A DNA stretch of 64,000 nucleotides from Acidobacteriota bacterium (GCA_016196035.1 JACPYM010000114.1:62001-126000); one strand, 5' to 3'; counted from the first letter of the stretch, positions 8,030 through 17,298 are shown. The notes: generated by a model from the letters alone, not told the origin. Made by a program: numbers and translations.

Positions 8030-11000
8030 ATGCAAAAGAATCTGCGCACACTGCGTGTTTTAGCGCTGCTAACATTGGCCCTTTACGGCCTTTCCAATAT
8101 GGCCTCACGCGCACAAGGCCCGGGTGGCGGGCAAGGCGGCGGACGACCAACTCCGACGCCCACACCAACGCCCATCAATGAATCGAAAGACCCACTATTA
8201 CGCGGCTTTCGTTGGCGCTCGATTGGCCCGGCCAGCATGGGCGGACGGATTGACGACATTGCGGTAGTTGAGAGCAATCCGTATGTCATTTATGTCGGCT
8301 TTGCGACTGGTGGCCTGTGGAAGTCGGTCAATAACGGCACGACGTGGGAGCCGATCTTTGATATTTATCCGACCTCTTCGATTGGCGACATTGCGATTTG
8401 CCAAGCCGATCCGAACATTGTTTGGGTTGGCACAGGCGAAGCCAATAATCGCCAGAGTTCCAGCTTCGGCGACGGCATCTACAAATCCACCGATGCGGGC
8501 AAGACCTTCACCAATATGGGGCTGAAAGACACGCAGTCTATTGCCCGCGTCGTGATTGATCCGAAAGACCCGAATATCGTTTATGTCGCAGCGCTCGGCC
8601 ATCTGTTCGGCCCCAACAAAGAGCGCGGGATTTTCAAAACGACGGATGGCGGCAAGACCTGGGCGAACGTCAAATTTATTGACGAAAACACCGGCTTCAC
8701 CGACCTGGTGATTGACCCAGTAGATAGCAAAACACTTTACGCCGCCTCCTTTCAGCGCCGTCGTGTAGCGTGGGGCTTCAATGGCGGTGGCCCCGGCTGC
8801 GGTTTATGGAAAACGACGGACGCGGGCAAGACGTGGACGAAACTCGAAGGCAACGGCTTGCCGGAAGGCTTACTAGGCCGCATCGGCATTGACATCGCGC
8901 GCTCCAATCCGAATATCCTTTACGCCCAGATCGAAGTCGGTGCCAGCACCGGCGCGGGCGGCGGCGAAGAGCAGCCCAATGAAGCGGGTGGCCAACCTGG
9001 ACAGCCCGGCCAAGCAGGACCCGGTGGCGGTGGTCGCGGCGGCGGCGGCGGCTTTGGGCAACAGGCCAATCAACCGCCCGATCCGAAGAAGCCTGGCATC
9101 TGGCGCTCTGACGACAAAGGCAAAACGTGGCGCTTTGTCAGCAACGAAAACAATCGCCCGATGTATTACAGCCAGATTCGCGTTGACCCCTCCAACCCCG
9201 AAATCGTTTTCACTGGTGGTTTGAACTTCTCGAAATCTCTCGATGGCGGCAAGACCTTCAAGAATCTCGCAGGCGTCGCACACAGTGATCACCACGCCAT
9301 TTGGATCAATCCGAAAAACGGCAACAACGTGATGGTCGGCAACGATGGCGGCTTGGACGTCAGCTACGATCAAGGCGAGACGTTTGAGTTCGTCAACGCG
9401 ATCGCGGCGGCGCAGTTCTATGCCGTCTCGGCGGATATGCGGAAGCCGTATTACGTCTGTGGCGGCTTGCAGGACAACGGCAGTTGGTGTGCGCCGAGCG
9501 CCATTCGCACGGGCGGCGGGGGCTTCGGTGGCGGTGGTGGCGGCGGTGGTGGCGGCGGTGTTGCCATCACCAACGCCGAGTGGTTCCGCGTTGGCGGCGG
9601 CGACGGGTTTTATACGCAACAAGACCCGACTGACCACAACATCGTTTATGCCGAATCACAGGATGGCGCAGTCAATCGGCTTGATTTGCGCACAGGGCAG
9701 ACGCGTTCGATTCGTCCGCGTGGCGCAGCCGGTCGTGGGCGTGGTGGTGGCGGCGGTGGCTTTGGCGGTGGCGGACAAGGTGGACAAGGTGGACAAGGCG
9801 GCCCTGGTGGACAAGGCGGTCAACCTGACCCGCAGATGCTTGCCATGATGCAGCAGGCAGGCTTTGGCGGCGGGCCAAATGTCGTGCCGGCTCCGCCACC
9901 CAATGAGCAGTTCCGTTTTTACTGGAACACGCCGATTCTGCTTTCGCCACACAATCCGCGCATCGTGTATGTCGGCGGGAACAAGCTCTTCAAATCGTTT
10001 GATCGCGGCGACACCTGGACGGCGACGATTGATCTGACCAAGAAAGTTGACCGCACCAAACTTTCGATCATGGATGTGCCCGGCGACAAACCGATGGCGT
10101 CCAAGAACGACGGCGCGGCCAGCTATTCAAACGTCGTCACGATTGCCGAATCGCCTGTGATGCCAGGCGTGCTGTGGGTCGGCACCAACGACGGCAACGT
10201 GCAAGTCAGCAAAGACGGCGGCGCGACGTGGACGGATGTATCCAAGAACGTCCCCGTGCTCGCCACGCAAAACCATCACGTTTCGCGCGTAGAAGCTTCG
10301 CACTTCGACGCCGGCACGTGCTACGTCACGGTGGACGGCCACCGCAGCGACGATCACAAACCGTATGTCTATCTCACTAAAGATTATGGGACGACGTGGC
10401 AGTCGCTCAGCAACAATCTGCCCGCCGTCGGCAACGTCAACGTCATTCGCGAAGACCCGAAGAACAAGAACCTGCTTTTCGCCGGCACGGAATATGGCCT
10501 GTTCGTCTCGCTCAATGGCGGCACGGAATGGAAGCCGTTTATGACCAACCTGCCGACCGTACGCGTAGACGACTTGCTGATCCACCCACGCGACAACGAC
10601 CTGATTGTCGGCACACACGGACGCGGCATCTGGATTTGCGATGACATTTCAGCCTTGCAGCAGATGAATGAAAAGACGCTCGCCGCCGACACGCATCTTT
10701 TCGACATTCGCCCTGGCACGAACTGGCTGAATGACATCACCTACAGCCGGGCGGGCGGCGGTCAGAAAGGCTTCCGCGGTGAAAACGCCCCGCAGGGCAC
10801 AGCGATCAGCTACTACCTGAAAGCCGAGCCGACAGGCGACGTCAAGCTGACCGTCACTGACATCACCGGCAAAGTTGTGCGCACGGTGACGGCCACAAAA
10901 CAAGTCGGCCTGAATCGCGTGCAATGGAATCTGCGCGGCGATGCGCCCCAACGTCCGGCAGGTTTCGGCCCTGGCGGAGGGGCTGGCGGCGGACAACCAG

Positions 11001-11275
11001 CAACCAATCCACCGGCTGCCAATCCACCGGCTGCCACCCCTCCCGCTGGCGGAGCGGCTGCGCCAGGGCAAACCCCACCGGCGGGTCAACCTGCCGGACA
11101 AGGCGGGCCGGGCGGCAGGCAAGGCGGATTTGGCGGTGGCGGCGGTTTCGGTGGGCGCGGAGGGGCCAATTTCGGCCCGGCGCTCGAACCCGGCACCTAT
11201 CTGGTCAAACTTTCGGTGGATGGCAAAGAGCTGACCACCAAAGTTGTGATCGAAGCTGATCCGGCAAACAAATAA
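8030..11275 (+). CDS. Secreted VPS10/BNR-propeller glycosyl-hydrolase-like protein
   Basis: 1081 residues with an N-terminal signal peptide (LRVLALLTLALYGLSNMASRAQ). The body carries many sortilin/VPS10-type BNR blades of the form KTTDGGKTW, RSDDKGKTWR, KSLDGGKTF and VSKDGGATWT, expected to form one or two beta-propellers. The C-terminal ~250 residues hold a FlgD-like beta domain (DVKLTVTDITGKVVRTV) and a final strand segment GTYLVKLSVDGKE. Glycine/glutamine/proline-rich inserts (about residues 300-345, 490-515, 565-610 and 985-1045) sit between or inside blades. It is an extracellular or periplasmic protein of unknown activity; the glycosyl hydrolase label is by family resemblance only. AGGAAAGGA precedes the ATG. 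A terminator hairpin follows. Confidence 0.8.
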   Translation: MQKNLRTLRVLALLTLALYGLSNMASRAQGPGGGQGGGRPTPTPTPTPINESKDPLLRGFRWRSIGPASMGGRIDDIAVVESNPYVIYVGFATGGLWKSVNNGTTWEPIFDIYPTSSIGDIAICQADPNIVWVGTGEANNRQSSSFGDGIYKSTDAGKTFTNMGLKDTQSIARVVIDPKDPNIVYVAALGHLFGPNKERGIFKTTDGGKTWANVKFIDENTGFTDLVIDPVDSKTLYAASFQRRRVAWGFNGGGPGCGLWKTTDAGKTWTKLEGNGLPEGLLGRIGIDIARSNPNILYAQIEVGASTGAGGGEEQPNEAGGQPGQPGQAGPGGGGRGGGGGFGQQANQPPDPKKPGIWRSDDKGKTWRFVSNENNRPMYYSQIRVDPSNPEIVFTGGLNFSKSLDGGKTFKNLAGVAHSDHHAIWINPKNGNNVMVGNDGGLDVSYDQGETFEFVNAIAAAQFYAVSADMRKPYYVCGGLQDNGSWCAPSAIRTGGGGFGGGGGGGGGGGVAITNAEWFRVGGGDGFYTQQDPTDHNIVYAESQDGAVNRLDLRTGQTRSIRPRGAAGRGRGGGGGGFGGGGQGGQGGQGGPGGQGGQPDPQMLAMMQQAGFGGGPNVVPAPPPNEQFRFYWNTPILLSPHNPRIVYVGGNKLFKSFDRGDTWTATIDLTKKVDRTKLSIMDVPGDKPMASKNDGAASYSNVVTIAESPVMPGVLWVGTNDGNVQVSKDGGATWTDVSKNVPVLATQNHHVSRVEASHFDAGTCYVTVDGHRSDDHKPYVYLTKDYGTTWQSLSNNLPAVGNVNVIREDPKNKNLLFAGTEYGLFVSLNGGTEWKPFMTNLPTVRVDDLLIHPRDNDLIVGTHGRGIWICDDISALQQMNEKTLAADTHLFDIRPGTNWLNDITYSRAGGGQKGFRGENAPQGTAISYYLKAEPTGDVKLTVTDITGKVVRTVTATKQVGLNRVQWNLRGDAPQRPAGFGPGGGAGGGQPATNPPAANPPAATPPAGGAAAPGQTPPAGQPAGQGGPGGRQGGFGGGGGFGGRGGANFGPALEPGTYLVKLSVDGKELTTKVVIEADPANK

Positions 11276-11292
11276 CCATTGCCGAACTCCTA

Positions 11293-11345
11293 AAGCCTGC
11301 CTGTGACCTTGCACGTTGTGATGTCACAGGCAGGCTTCAACTTTT
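11293..11345 (+). terminator. Rho-independent-like terminator after the propeller gene
   Basis: AAGCCTGCCTGTGAC at 11293-11307 is perfectly complementary to GTCACAGGCAGGCTT at 11323-11337, with a 15-base loop and a short CTTTT stretch after it. Confidence 0.7.
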
Positions 11346-11400
11346 CCAGCCACAAAAATTCTGCATGTACGCAGCCAGCCGCAGCGTTCATACAACGCAG

Positions 11401-11416
11401 CAAGTATTCATACTTG
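11401..11416. promoter_or_regulatory. CAAGTATTCATACTTG inverted repeat, possible operator
   Basis: A perfect 7-2-7 dyad about 77 bases upstream of the next start codon, inside a longer imperfect dyad that begins CGTTCATAC and ends CTTGAACG. It could be an operator, but no second copy was seen and no regulator is adjacent. Confidence 0.3.
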
Positions 11417-11492
11417 AACGTTTGGTGGTGAAAGCTCGAAGCCGCAACCCGCGTTCAACCCTAAATCCATCCAGACAATTCACCGAGGCTAT

Positions 11493-13130
11493 ATGCGCTA
11501 CCAATGCCATTTACGCTTATTCGCCGCTGCCTTGTGGTTGACGTTCTGCCACTCCCCTGCCGCCTTGCGCGCACAAACTGCCAATCCCGCAGCGGACACG
11601 GCCACCATCAGCGGGCGCGTGACGCTCAACGGCAAGCCCGCGCGCGGCATCAAGGTTGCGCTCGTGCCGGGGCCGTATGCCGGAGTCAAACACGAGAGTG
11701 TGCGCACCGATGACGCAGGGCGTTATGAATTCACCGGCCTCGCCGCAGGCCGTTATGGGTTGGTCGCCGCTTCTTACGTTCACACCAGCGTCGAATACTG
11801 GCAATCGAGCGTGAAGCCTTTCAAGCTTTGCACCGTGCTCAACGGCGAAAAGCTCACGAACCAAAACCTCACGCTCGTGCGCGGCGGCGTCATCACCGGG
11901 CGCATCACCGACGCCGATGGCAGACCGCTGATTGCCGAAGCCGTGCGATTCACCTATGTGGATGAACAGGGCAAACAGCAACCTTTTCTAGACTACAGCA
12001 ACGAGATGCTGCGCACCGATGATCGCGGCATTTATCGCCTGTTCGGCCTCGCGCCAGGCCGCTATCTGATCAGCGCGGGCAAGACTGGCCCCGCGATGGG
12101 CAGCCCTGGCCCGTTTTATCGCCGCGTGTATTACCCCGGCGTCCGCAACAGCGCGCAAGCCACGCCCATCGAAGTCAAACCGGGCAGCGAAGCCACCAAC
12201 ATTGATTTGCGGCTAGGCACGGGCGAAAAGACCTTCTCGGTTTCGGGCCGCGTGGTTGACGATGCCACTGGGCAACTCGTAACCAAAGCCGGCCTGGATT
12301 TCTGGCTGGCCGAGACACCGCAAAGCGAATTGCGACAGCAGAGTGCAGGCACACCAATCAATGAACGCGGCACGTTCTATTACGAAAATTTACCGCCGGG
12401 ACGTTATGGCCTCAGTGGTACGGCACTTCCCGAATACAATCATTACGGCGACCTCGTGACCTTCGAGATTACCGATCAGGATGTCGAAGACCTCACCATC
12501 CGCATGAAACGCGGCGCGATCATCAACGGCACTCTCGTTCTCGAAAACAATCCAGACCCGGCAGCTTTGCAAAACATTCGTGTTTTTGTCGGCGCGACCA
12601 GCACTGATCCGGGTTTTGCCAGACGTTTGCCGGGCGGATATGCCCAACTGGATGGGCGCTTCCAACTCCGCGCACTGCCAGCAGGCAAAGTCGGATTGCG
12701 TGTAGGCGGCGAAGGGCGCCAATTTTCCATCCTGCGCATTGAGCGCAACGGTGCCGAAGTGCAAGAAACTTTCGATCTCAAACCGGCCGAGCAAGTCAAC
12801 GGTGTGCGTGTCGTGTTGAAAGAAGCGGCAGGCGGTTTGCGGGGCCGCATCGTATTGCCCGGTGGCCCGCTGCCCGCTGGCTACATGCTCAGCGCCACGC
12901 TACAACCCCTCGGCAACAATGTGCTTATCTCCATACCGCTGGAGATCAATCCCGATTTGAGTTTCGACGAGCCGTCGCTGGTGGTGGGTGAATACGAAAT
13001 CAGTGTGACGGTGAAGGTTCCAACGGGCGTTGATGGCAGCCTCGTGCCCGTGCGCGACCCCATCCGCCTGCGCGTCACCGTGCAAGAACGCGCTGCCACC
13101 GAAGTTGTGGTGACGGTTGATTTGCGCTGA
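11493..13130 (+). CDS. Secreted carboxypeptidase-regulatory-like domain protein
   Basis: 545 residues with a signal peptide ending near ALRAQT. Two or more beta-sandwich CarboxypepD_reg-like domains are visible from ATISGRVTLNGKPARGIKV and YEFTGLAAGRYGL onward. Similar turns recur (GVITGRITDADGRPL, YRLFGLAPGRYLI, FYYENLPPGRYGL, LRALPAGKVGL), so the protein is a string of Ig-like or prealbumin-like repeats. Such proteins are abundant in Acidobacteriota and are thought to be extracellular or periplasmic; no catalytic residues are seen. The next gene has the same architecture and is probably a tandem duplicate. Confidence 0.75.
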   Translation: MRYQCHLRLFAAALWLTFCHSPAALRAQTANPAADTATISGRVTLNGKPARGIKVALVPGPYAGVKHESVRTDDAGRYEFTGLAAGRYGLVAASYVHTSVEYWQSSVKPFKLCTVLNGEKLTNQNLTLVRGGVITGRITDADGRPLIAEAVRFTYVDEQGKQQPFLDYSNEMLRTDDRGIYRLFGLAPGRYLISAGKTGPAMGSPGPFYRRVYYPGVRNSAQATPIEVKPGSEATNIDLRLGTGEKTFSVSGRVVDDATGQLVTKAGLDFWLAETPQSELRQQSAGTPINERGTFYYENLPPGRYGLSGTALPEYNHYGDLVTFEITDQDVEDLTIRMKRGAIINGTLVLENNPDPAALQNIRVFVGATSTDPGFARRLPGGYAQLDGRFQLRALPAGKVGLRVGGEGRQFSILRIERNGAEVQETFDLKPAEQVNGVRVVLKEAAGGLRGRIVLPGGPLPAGYMLSATLQPLGNNVLISIPLEINPDLSFDEPSLVVGEYEISVTVKVPTGVDGSLVPVRDPIRLRVTVQERAATEVVVTVDLR

Positions 13131-13152
13131 AGAAACAGCGTGGAGGGACAAC

Positions 13153-14862
13153 ATGAAACAATTCGTTCTGCTTTGCCTGCTCGCCGTCTGCGCTTGCATT
13201 TCCACCTTGGCGCAAACCGTTACGACCACCGAACCAACCGGCGTCATCACCGGACGTGTCGTGCTCGACAACGGCCAGCCTGCCGTGGGCGCAACCGTCT
13301 CCGCTACGTTGCAGAGCAGAGCCGCGCGCACAGCCGTGACCAATGCCGAAGGCGAATTCAAACTATCGGGCCTGCCGCCCGCGCCATACGCGCTGACCGC
13401 GCAATTGCCCGCTTACGTGATGACGCCACTCACCACGGCTACGGGCGAGCCGCAGTTCTTTCACATCGGCGACAGCGCCACCATTCAATTGATCAAAGGC
13501 GGCGTTATCACCGGCAAAGCCACCACCGCCAACGACGAACCGGTGCCTGGCTTGACGATCAAGGCGATTCGCCTGCGCGACGCGGCGGGCAAATCGCTCA
13601 GCCCGTCAACCTATCACCGCCGCACCGATGATCGCGGCAGCTATCGTTTGTTTGGTCTGCCCTCCGGCACATACATCGTCTGCACCGATGGCACGGACGT
13701 TCCGTGGTCATTTGACGCCGATGACCAGATCGAAGACGCGCCGACTTATTACCCTGCAAGCACACGCGAAACGGCAACGGAACTCACGCTCGCCAGCGGC
13801 GATGAACTGGCGAACATAGACATCCGCTATCGCGCCGAACGCGGGCGGCTCGTCAGCGGCAAAGTGATTGGCGCCAGCGGTGGTTACGGCATCAACCTTT
13901 ATCTCAAACCCGCCGGTAGCGAAATCATCCTGGCCGCTGATTGGCTTCAGGTACGGGATCGAAAAGTCGAAGAGGGCATCGCGTTTCAATTTCGCGGCGT
14001 GGCCGATGGCGAATACGATTTGACGGCTGATCGGCGCAACGGCGATGACGAAGGCGGCTTCGCCAACCCGCGCCGCATTGCGGTGCGCGGCGCTGATGTC
14101 ACCGGTGTTGAGTTACGCCTCATCCCCTACGGCTCGCTTACCGGTAAGCTGCAACTCGCGGAAGACAAACCGCCGCAATCGAATTCAATTAAACCCTCAG
14201 CCGCTGACGCTTGTGCTAGCACGCCAAAACGCAATTCCCTTTTTGAAGAAACAACTATCGGTATCCATCCCGAAGAAAAGTTCTTGCGCAACGAAAGCCT
14301 GCGCGTGGCCTTCTCCACGCGCCAAGGCGAGTTCACCATCCGTTACCTAACCGCCGGGCGCTATCGCTTCCAATCGCAATGGCCCAACGAAGACTGGTAC
14401 CTGCGCACCATCACGCTGCCGGATGCGCGCACGAAGCATTCGGTTGATTTAGGCCGCACAGGATTGGCGTTGAAGGCGGGCGAAAAACTCAGCGGGGTCA
14501 GTATCGTCATCGGCACTGGCGCTGCACGCCTGACGGGCCGCGTGAAAGCGCCTGAAAAATTCACCGCGCCCTTGCGCGTGCATCTGGTGCCCGTCGAAAA
14601 AGAGGCCGCCGAGGACGTGTTGCGTTATGCCGAAACGGAAGCCGGGCCTGACGGCGCATTCACCCTGCGCCAACTCGCGCCGGGCAAATACTGGATCATC
14701 GCGCGCGCCAGTGAGGCGGCGCATGAACGCCCGTTGCCGCTTGCGTGGAACCAAGCAGAACACCTCAAATTGCGGCGCGCGGCTGAGGTTGCCAACGTCG
14801 TGATTGAATTGCAGCCTTGCCAGCAGATGAAAGACTACGTGCTGAAATACGCGCCGCAATAA
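13153..14862 (+). CDS. Secreted carboxypeptidase-regulatory-like domain protein (paralogue of the preceding gene)
   Basis: About 569 residues from the ATG at 13153, which follows GGAGGGA by a normal spacing; upstream in-frame codons would overlap the previous gene and are less likely. The signal peptide is KQFVLLCLLAVCACISTLAQ. The domains mirror those of the upstream neighbour: GVITGRVVLDNGQPAVGATV, FKLSGLPPAPYALT, GVITGKATTANDEPVPGL, YRLFGLPSGTYIV and a late FTLRQLAPGKYWII. The two genes lie 22 bases apart and are probably co-transcribed. The function is unknown, presumed surface or periplasmic. Confidence 0.72.
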   Translation: MKQFVLLCLLAVCACISTLAQTVTTTEPTGVITGRVVLDNGQPAVGATVSATLQSRAARTAVTNAEGEFKLSGLPPAPYALTAQLPAYVMTPLTTATGEPQFFHIGDSATIQLIKGGVITGKATTANDEPVPGLTIKAIRLRDAAGKSLSPSTYHRRTDDRGSYRLFGLPSGTYIVCTDGTDVPWSFDADDQIEDAPTYYPASTRETATELTLASGDELANIDIRYRAERGRLVSGKVIGASGGYGINLYLKPAGSEIILAADWLQVRDRKVEEGIAFQFRGVADGEYDLTADRRNGDDEGGFANPRRIAVRGADVTGVELRLIPYGSLTGKLQLAEDKPPQSNSIKPSAADACASTPKRNSLFEETTIGIHPEEKFLRNESLRVAFSTRQGEFTIRYLTAGRYRFQSQWPNEDWYLRTITLPDARTKHSVDLGRTGLALKAGEKLSGVSIVIGTGAARLTGRVKAPEKFTAPLRVHLVPVEKEAAEDVLRYAETEAGPDGAFTLRQLAPGKYWIIARASEAAHERPLPLAWNQAEHLKLRRAAEVANVVIELQPCQQMKDYVLKYAPQ

Positions 14863-14881
14863 ATGGCGCGGTTTATCCGCG

Positions 14882-15472
14882 TTACAAGCGCGGCGTCACC
14901 AGCCCAATCTGATTCTGGTACTTCCCTTGCCGGTCGGCATAGGTGGTTTCGCAATCTTCATCCGATTCAAAAAACGTCACCTGCGCGATGCCTTCGTTGG
15001 CGTAGATGCGAATCGGCAAGTCCGCCGAATTGGAAAACTCCAGCACCAAGCGCCCACGCCAGCCCGGTTCGAGCGGCGTCGTATTCACGATCAGGCCGCT
15101 GCGCGCATACGTTGACTTGCCCATGCACAAGCCGATCACATTGCGCGGAATGCTGAACGTTTCGACCGTTACGCCCAGCGCATAAGAATGTGGTGGCAAC
15201 AGCCAATAGCGCGAGCCGTCGGGCGCTGAACGCAACGGCGCTTCGATCAACGTGCTTTCGTCGAAGTTCTTCGGGTCAATCTCCGCCCCGACAATCGGCG
15301 AGAAAACGCGGAAGCCGTCTTCGGCCAGCCGCAAGTCGTAACCGTAACTCGACACGCCTGCCGAAATGATGCGGCGGCCATCAATATCGCGGACGAGCCG
15401 CTCTTCAAACGGCGCGATCATCTCCTGTTCGCGGCACATCCGGGTAATCCAGCGATCTGATTTGACGCTCAC
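14882..15472 (-). CDS. dcd: dCTP deaminase
   Basis: 196 residues from the GTG at 15472, close to the family length of about 190. It makes dUTP from dCTP for dTMP synthesis. Family landmarks are IAPFEERLV, SSYGYDLRL, LEFSN, GKSTYARSGL (family SSxARxG-type region) and the active-site stretch TPLEPGWRGRLVLEF, with the catalytic glutamate in PLEPGW. The GTG is chosen because AGGAGA lies nine bases upstream and the first residues SVKSDRWI match the family start; a longer frame to 15550 would add a non-conserved tail. It is convergent with the gene to its left and divergent from the CBM9-like gene. Confidence 0.9.
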   Translation of the reverse strand: MSVKSDRWITRMCREQEMIAPFEERLVRDIDGRRIISAGVSSYGYDLRLAEDGFRVFSPIVGAEIDPKNFDESTLIEAPLRSAPDGSRYWLLPPHSYALGVTVETFSIPRNVIGLCMGKSTYARSGLIVNTTPLEPGWRGRLVLEFSNSADLPIRIYANEGIAQVTFFESDEDCETTYADRQGKYQNQIGLVTPRL

Positions 15473-15624
15473 GAATACAAGTCTCCTCTGTTTACGATAC
15501 TGAAAAATACGGGCGGAAAAACAAGCGCGGAGTCTAGCTTCACACTCCACTTTCCTGCAAGCTGCCCCACAACCAGCTTCACGCTGTTGTTCGCCGCCCT
15601 ATTTCAACAAAGGAGAATTTGAGA

Positions 15625-16431
15625 ATGCGAAGAGCGCTCTTGTCACTGGCACTACTCACCACTTTCAGCATCGCCTTGACCGCGCAGGTCGCGCCCAAAG
15701 AATACGTTTGCCAACACGCCACCGGCAAAATCACCATTGACGGCAAACTCAACGAAGCAGCCTGGCGCAAAGCCCCGGCCACTGACCTTTTCGTAGACAT
15801 CGAAGGCGACACCAAACCGCGCCCGCGTTTTGCCACGCGCGCCAAGATGTTGTGGGACGATCAATACTTTTACATCAGCGCTGAACTCGACGAACCGCAT
15901 GTGTGGGGCACGCTGACCAAACGCGATTCCGTCATCTTTCAGGATAACGACTTCGAGGTTTTCATTGACCCAAACGGTGACCGCGACGAGTACTACGAAT
16001 TGGAAATCAACGCGCTCAACACCGTCTGGGATTTGTTCCTGCCCAAACCCTACCGTGACGGCGGCAAGGCCCAAGACGGTTGGGACATCGTGGGCTTGAA
16101 AACAGCCGTGCAAATACGCGGCACGCTCAACCATCCGCGCGACACCGATAAAGGCTGGACGGTCGAGATGGCGCTGCCCTGGCAGGCGTTGGGCGAATAC
16201 GCGCACAAACCCGCGCCGCCGGCAGAGGGCGATCAATGGCGCATCAATTTCTCGCGCGTCGAATGGCAACATGAAATCGTGGACGGCAAATACCGCAAGG
16301 TCGCCAATACCAAAGAGGACAATTGGGTGTGGTCGCCGCAAGGCGTGATTGATATGCATCGGCCTGAAAAGTGGGGCTACGTGCGCTTTACCACTGCATC
16401 AACAAGCAAAAGTAAGAAGGAGAGGCAATGA
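15625..16431 (+). CDS. Secreted carbohydrate-binding family 9-like protein
   Basis: 268 residues with a signal peptide (RRALLSLALLTTFSIALTAQ). The core shows ITIDGKLNEAAWRKAP, AKMLWDDQYFYISAELDEP, FQDNDFEVFIDPNGD and YYELEINALNTVWDL, the pattern of the CBM9-like beta-sandwich domain found in xylanases and in stand-alone secreted proteins. It probably binds sugars outside the cytoplasm. The ATG at 15625 follows AGGAGAATTTGAGA. Its stop overlaps the start of the following small gene (ATGA arrangement), so the two are translationally coupled. Confidence 0.75.
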   Translation: MRRALLSLALLTTFSIALTAQVAPKEYVCQHATGKITIDGKLNEAAWRKAPATDLFVDIEGDTKPRPRFATRAKMLWDDQYFYISAELDEPHVWGTLTKRDSVIFQDNDFEVFIDPNGDRDEYYELEINALNTVWDLFLPKPYRDGGKAQDGWDIVGLKTAVQIRGTLNHPRDTDKGWTVEMALPWQALGEYAHKPAPPAEGDQWRINFSRVEWQHEIVDGKYRKVANTKEDNWVWSPQGVIDMHRPEKWGYVRFTTASTSKSKKERQ

Positions 16432-16562
16432 ACAAAAAACATTTGGGCAGTAACTTTGACGACTTCTTGCACGAAGAAGCTTTGCTGGAAGAGGTTGAGG
16501 CTGTCGCGCCCAAGCGCGGCTTGACCTACCAAATTGCGCACGAACTGACCCCTGATTCCTGA
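16428..16562 (+). pseudogene. Truncated antitoxin-like small gene
   Basis: A 44-residue frame too short to be listed in most gene tracks, with AAGGAGAGG before the ATG and an ATGA overlap with the upstream gene. The N-terminus (NKKHLGSNFDDFLHEEALLEEVEA) resembles the start of small helix-turn-helix antitoxins that pair with HigB/RelE-type toxins. The expected C-terminal DNA-binding part is missing. The frame instead runs into the CTGATTCCTGA palindromic repeat that starts at 16551 and stops there. I read it as a remnant cut by that repeat; no toxin gene is beside it. Confidence 0.45.
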
Positions 16563-16637
16563 CTCCTGATTCCTGATACGCAAAAATGCTGATGATTTTC
16601 AGACAGCCGGAATCAGGAGTCAGGAATCAGGAATCAG
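16551..16637. repeat. CTGATTCCTGA-type inverted repeat
   Basis: Bases 16551-16576 consist of tandem CTGATTC/CTGACTC units. Bases 16611-16637 are the complementary AATCAGGAGTCAGGAATC type, sharing a 20-bp perfect inverted match. It separates the broken antitoxin-like frame from the promoter of the HU gene. Confidence 0.7.
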
Positions 16638-16698
16638 TAGCGCGGCGTACCAGGGTTGGTTCCCGACTTTGCAAAAGCCATGTGACTTAGCGCCTTCC

Positions 16699-16728
16699 TT
16701 GACACTTTCGGGAATGCATTCCTATAAT
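16699..16728 (+). promoter_or_regulatory. Near-consensus sigma70 promoter of the HU gene
   Basis: TTGACA at 16699-16704 and TATAAT at 16723-16728 with an 18-bp spacer. Both hexamers match the housekeeping consensus exactly, as expected for an abundant nucleoid protein. The predicted transcript would begin near 16735, leaving a leader of about 60 bases before the GTG start at 16799. Confidence 0.85.
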
Positions 16729-16798
16729 GCGCCCCGTCTTACCAATACTAAATCGAACAAAATAAAAATGGTTGTCCCGCCTGGGACGCGGAGGAATC

Positions 16799-17062
16799 GT
16801 GATCAAACTCGACATCATCAATAACGTAGCCGATAAAACTGGCGTGCCCAAAATGAAAGCCGAAGTGGCCGTCGAAGCCTTGTTTGAAGCCATGAAAGAC
16901 GCGATGAAACGCGGCGAGCGCATCGAATTGCGCGGCTTCGGCGTCTTTGTCGTCAAACCCCGCAAACGCGGCATCGGGCGCAATCCGCGCACCGGCACCC
17001 AGGTCGCCATCCCGGAAGGCAAAACGATTCGCTTCAAACCGGGCAAAGAGTTGCAAGCTTAA
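16799..17062 (+). CDS. hup: HU-family histone-like DNA-binding protein
   Basis: 87 residues from the GTG at 16799, the standard HU length, preceded by GGAGG. The N-terminal helices (IKLDIINNVADKTGVPKMKAEVAVEALFEAM) form the dimer body. GFGVFVVKPRKRGIGRNPRTGTQV is the DNA-gripping beta arm with the RNPRTG tip, and the protein ends FKPGKEL. It bends and compacts DNA and helps site-specific recombination and replication initiation. It stands alone between its own strong promoter and two terminator-like hairpins. Confidence 0.93.
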   Translation: MIKLDIINNVADKTGVPKMKAEVAVEALFEAMKDAMKRGERIELRGFGVFVVKPRKRGIGRNPRTGTQVAIPEGKTIRFKPGKELQA

Positions 17063-17114
17063 GTTCTCACGAATTACTAGCGCCTCCATCTCACTTTCAC
17101 CTCCTTGACCTTTC

Positions 17115-17148
17115 GGCGGTTTCCCTTGCGGGAGCCGCCGTTTTGTTT
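17115..17148 (+). terminator. Terminator of the HU gene
   Basis: An imperfect GGCGG...CCGCC stem (17115-17139) is followed by TTTTGTTT, 53 bases after the HU stop codon. Confidence 0.65.
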
Positions 17149-17199
17149 GCGGCGGTGGCGTCCCCTCAGCAACAGCGCGACTAATTTGCGGACACAACA

Positions 17200-17246
17200 A
17201 AGCCGGGAGGAGCGGGAAACTTTCCCCGCTCCTCCCGGCTTCGTTT
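17200..17246. terminator. Strong bidirectional hairpin between convergent genes
   Basis: AGCCGGGAGGAGCGGG at 17201-17216 pairs with CCCCGCTCCTCCCGGCT at 17224-17240, followed by TCGTTT on the plus side and by TTGTTG when read on the minus strand. It lies between the HU gene (+) and the giant secreted gene (-) and probably ends transcription from both. Confidence 0.75.
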
Positions 17247-17298
17247 GCAAACCCGCACAACACCTAACGGGTTGATCGTCACAGCCCTGCGCTGCCTG

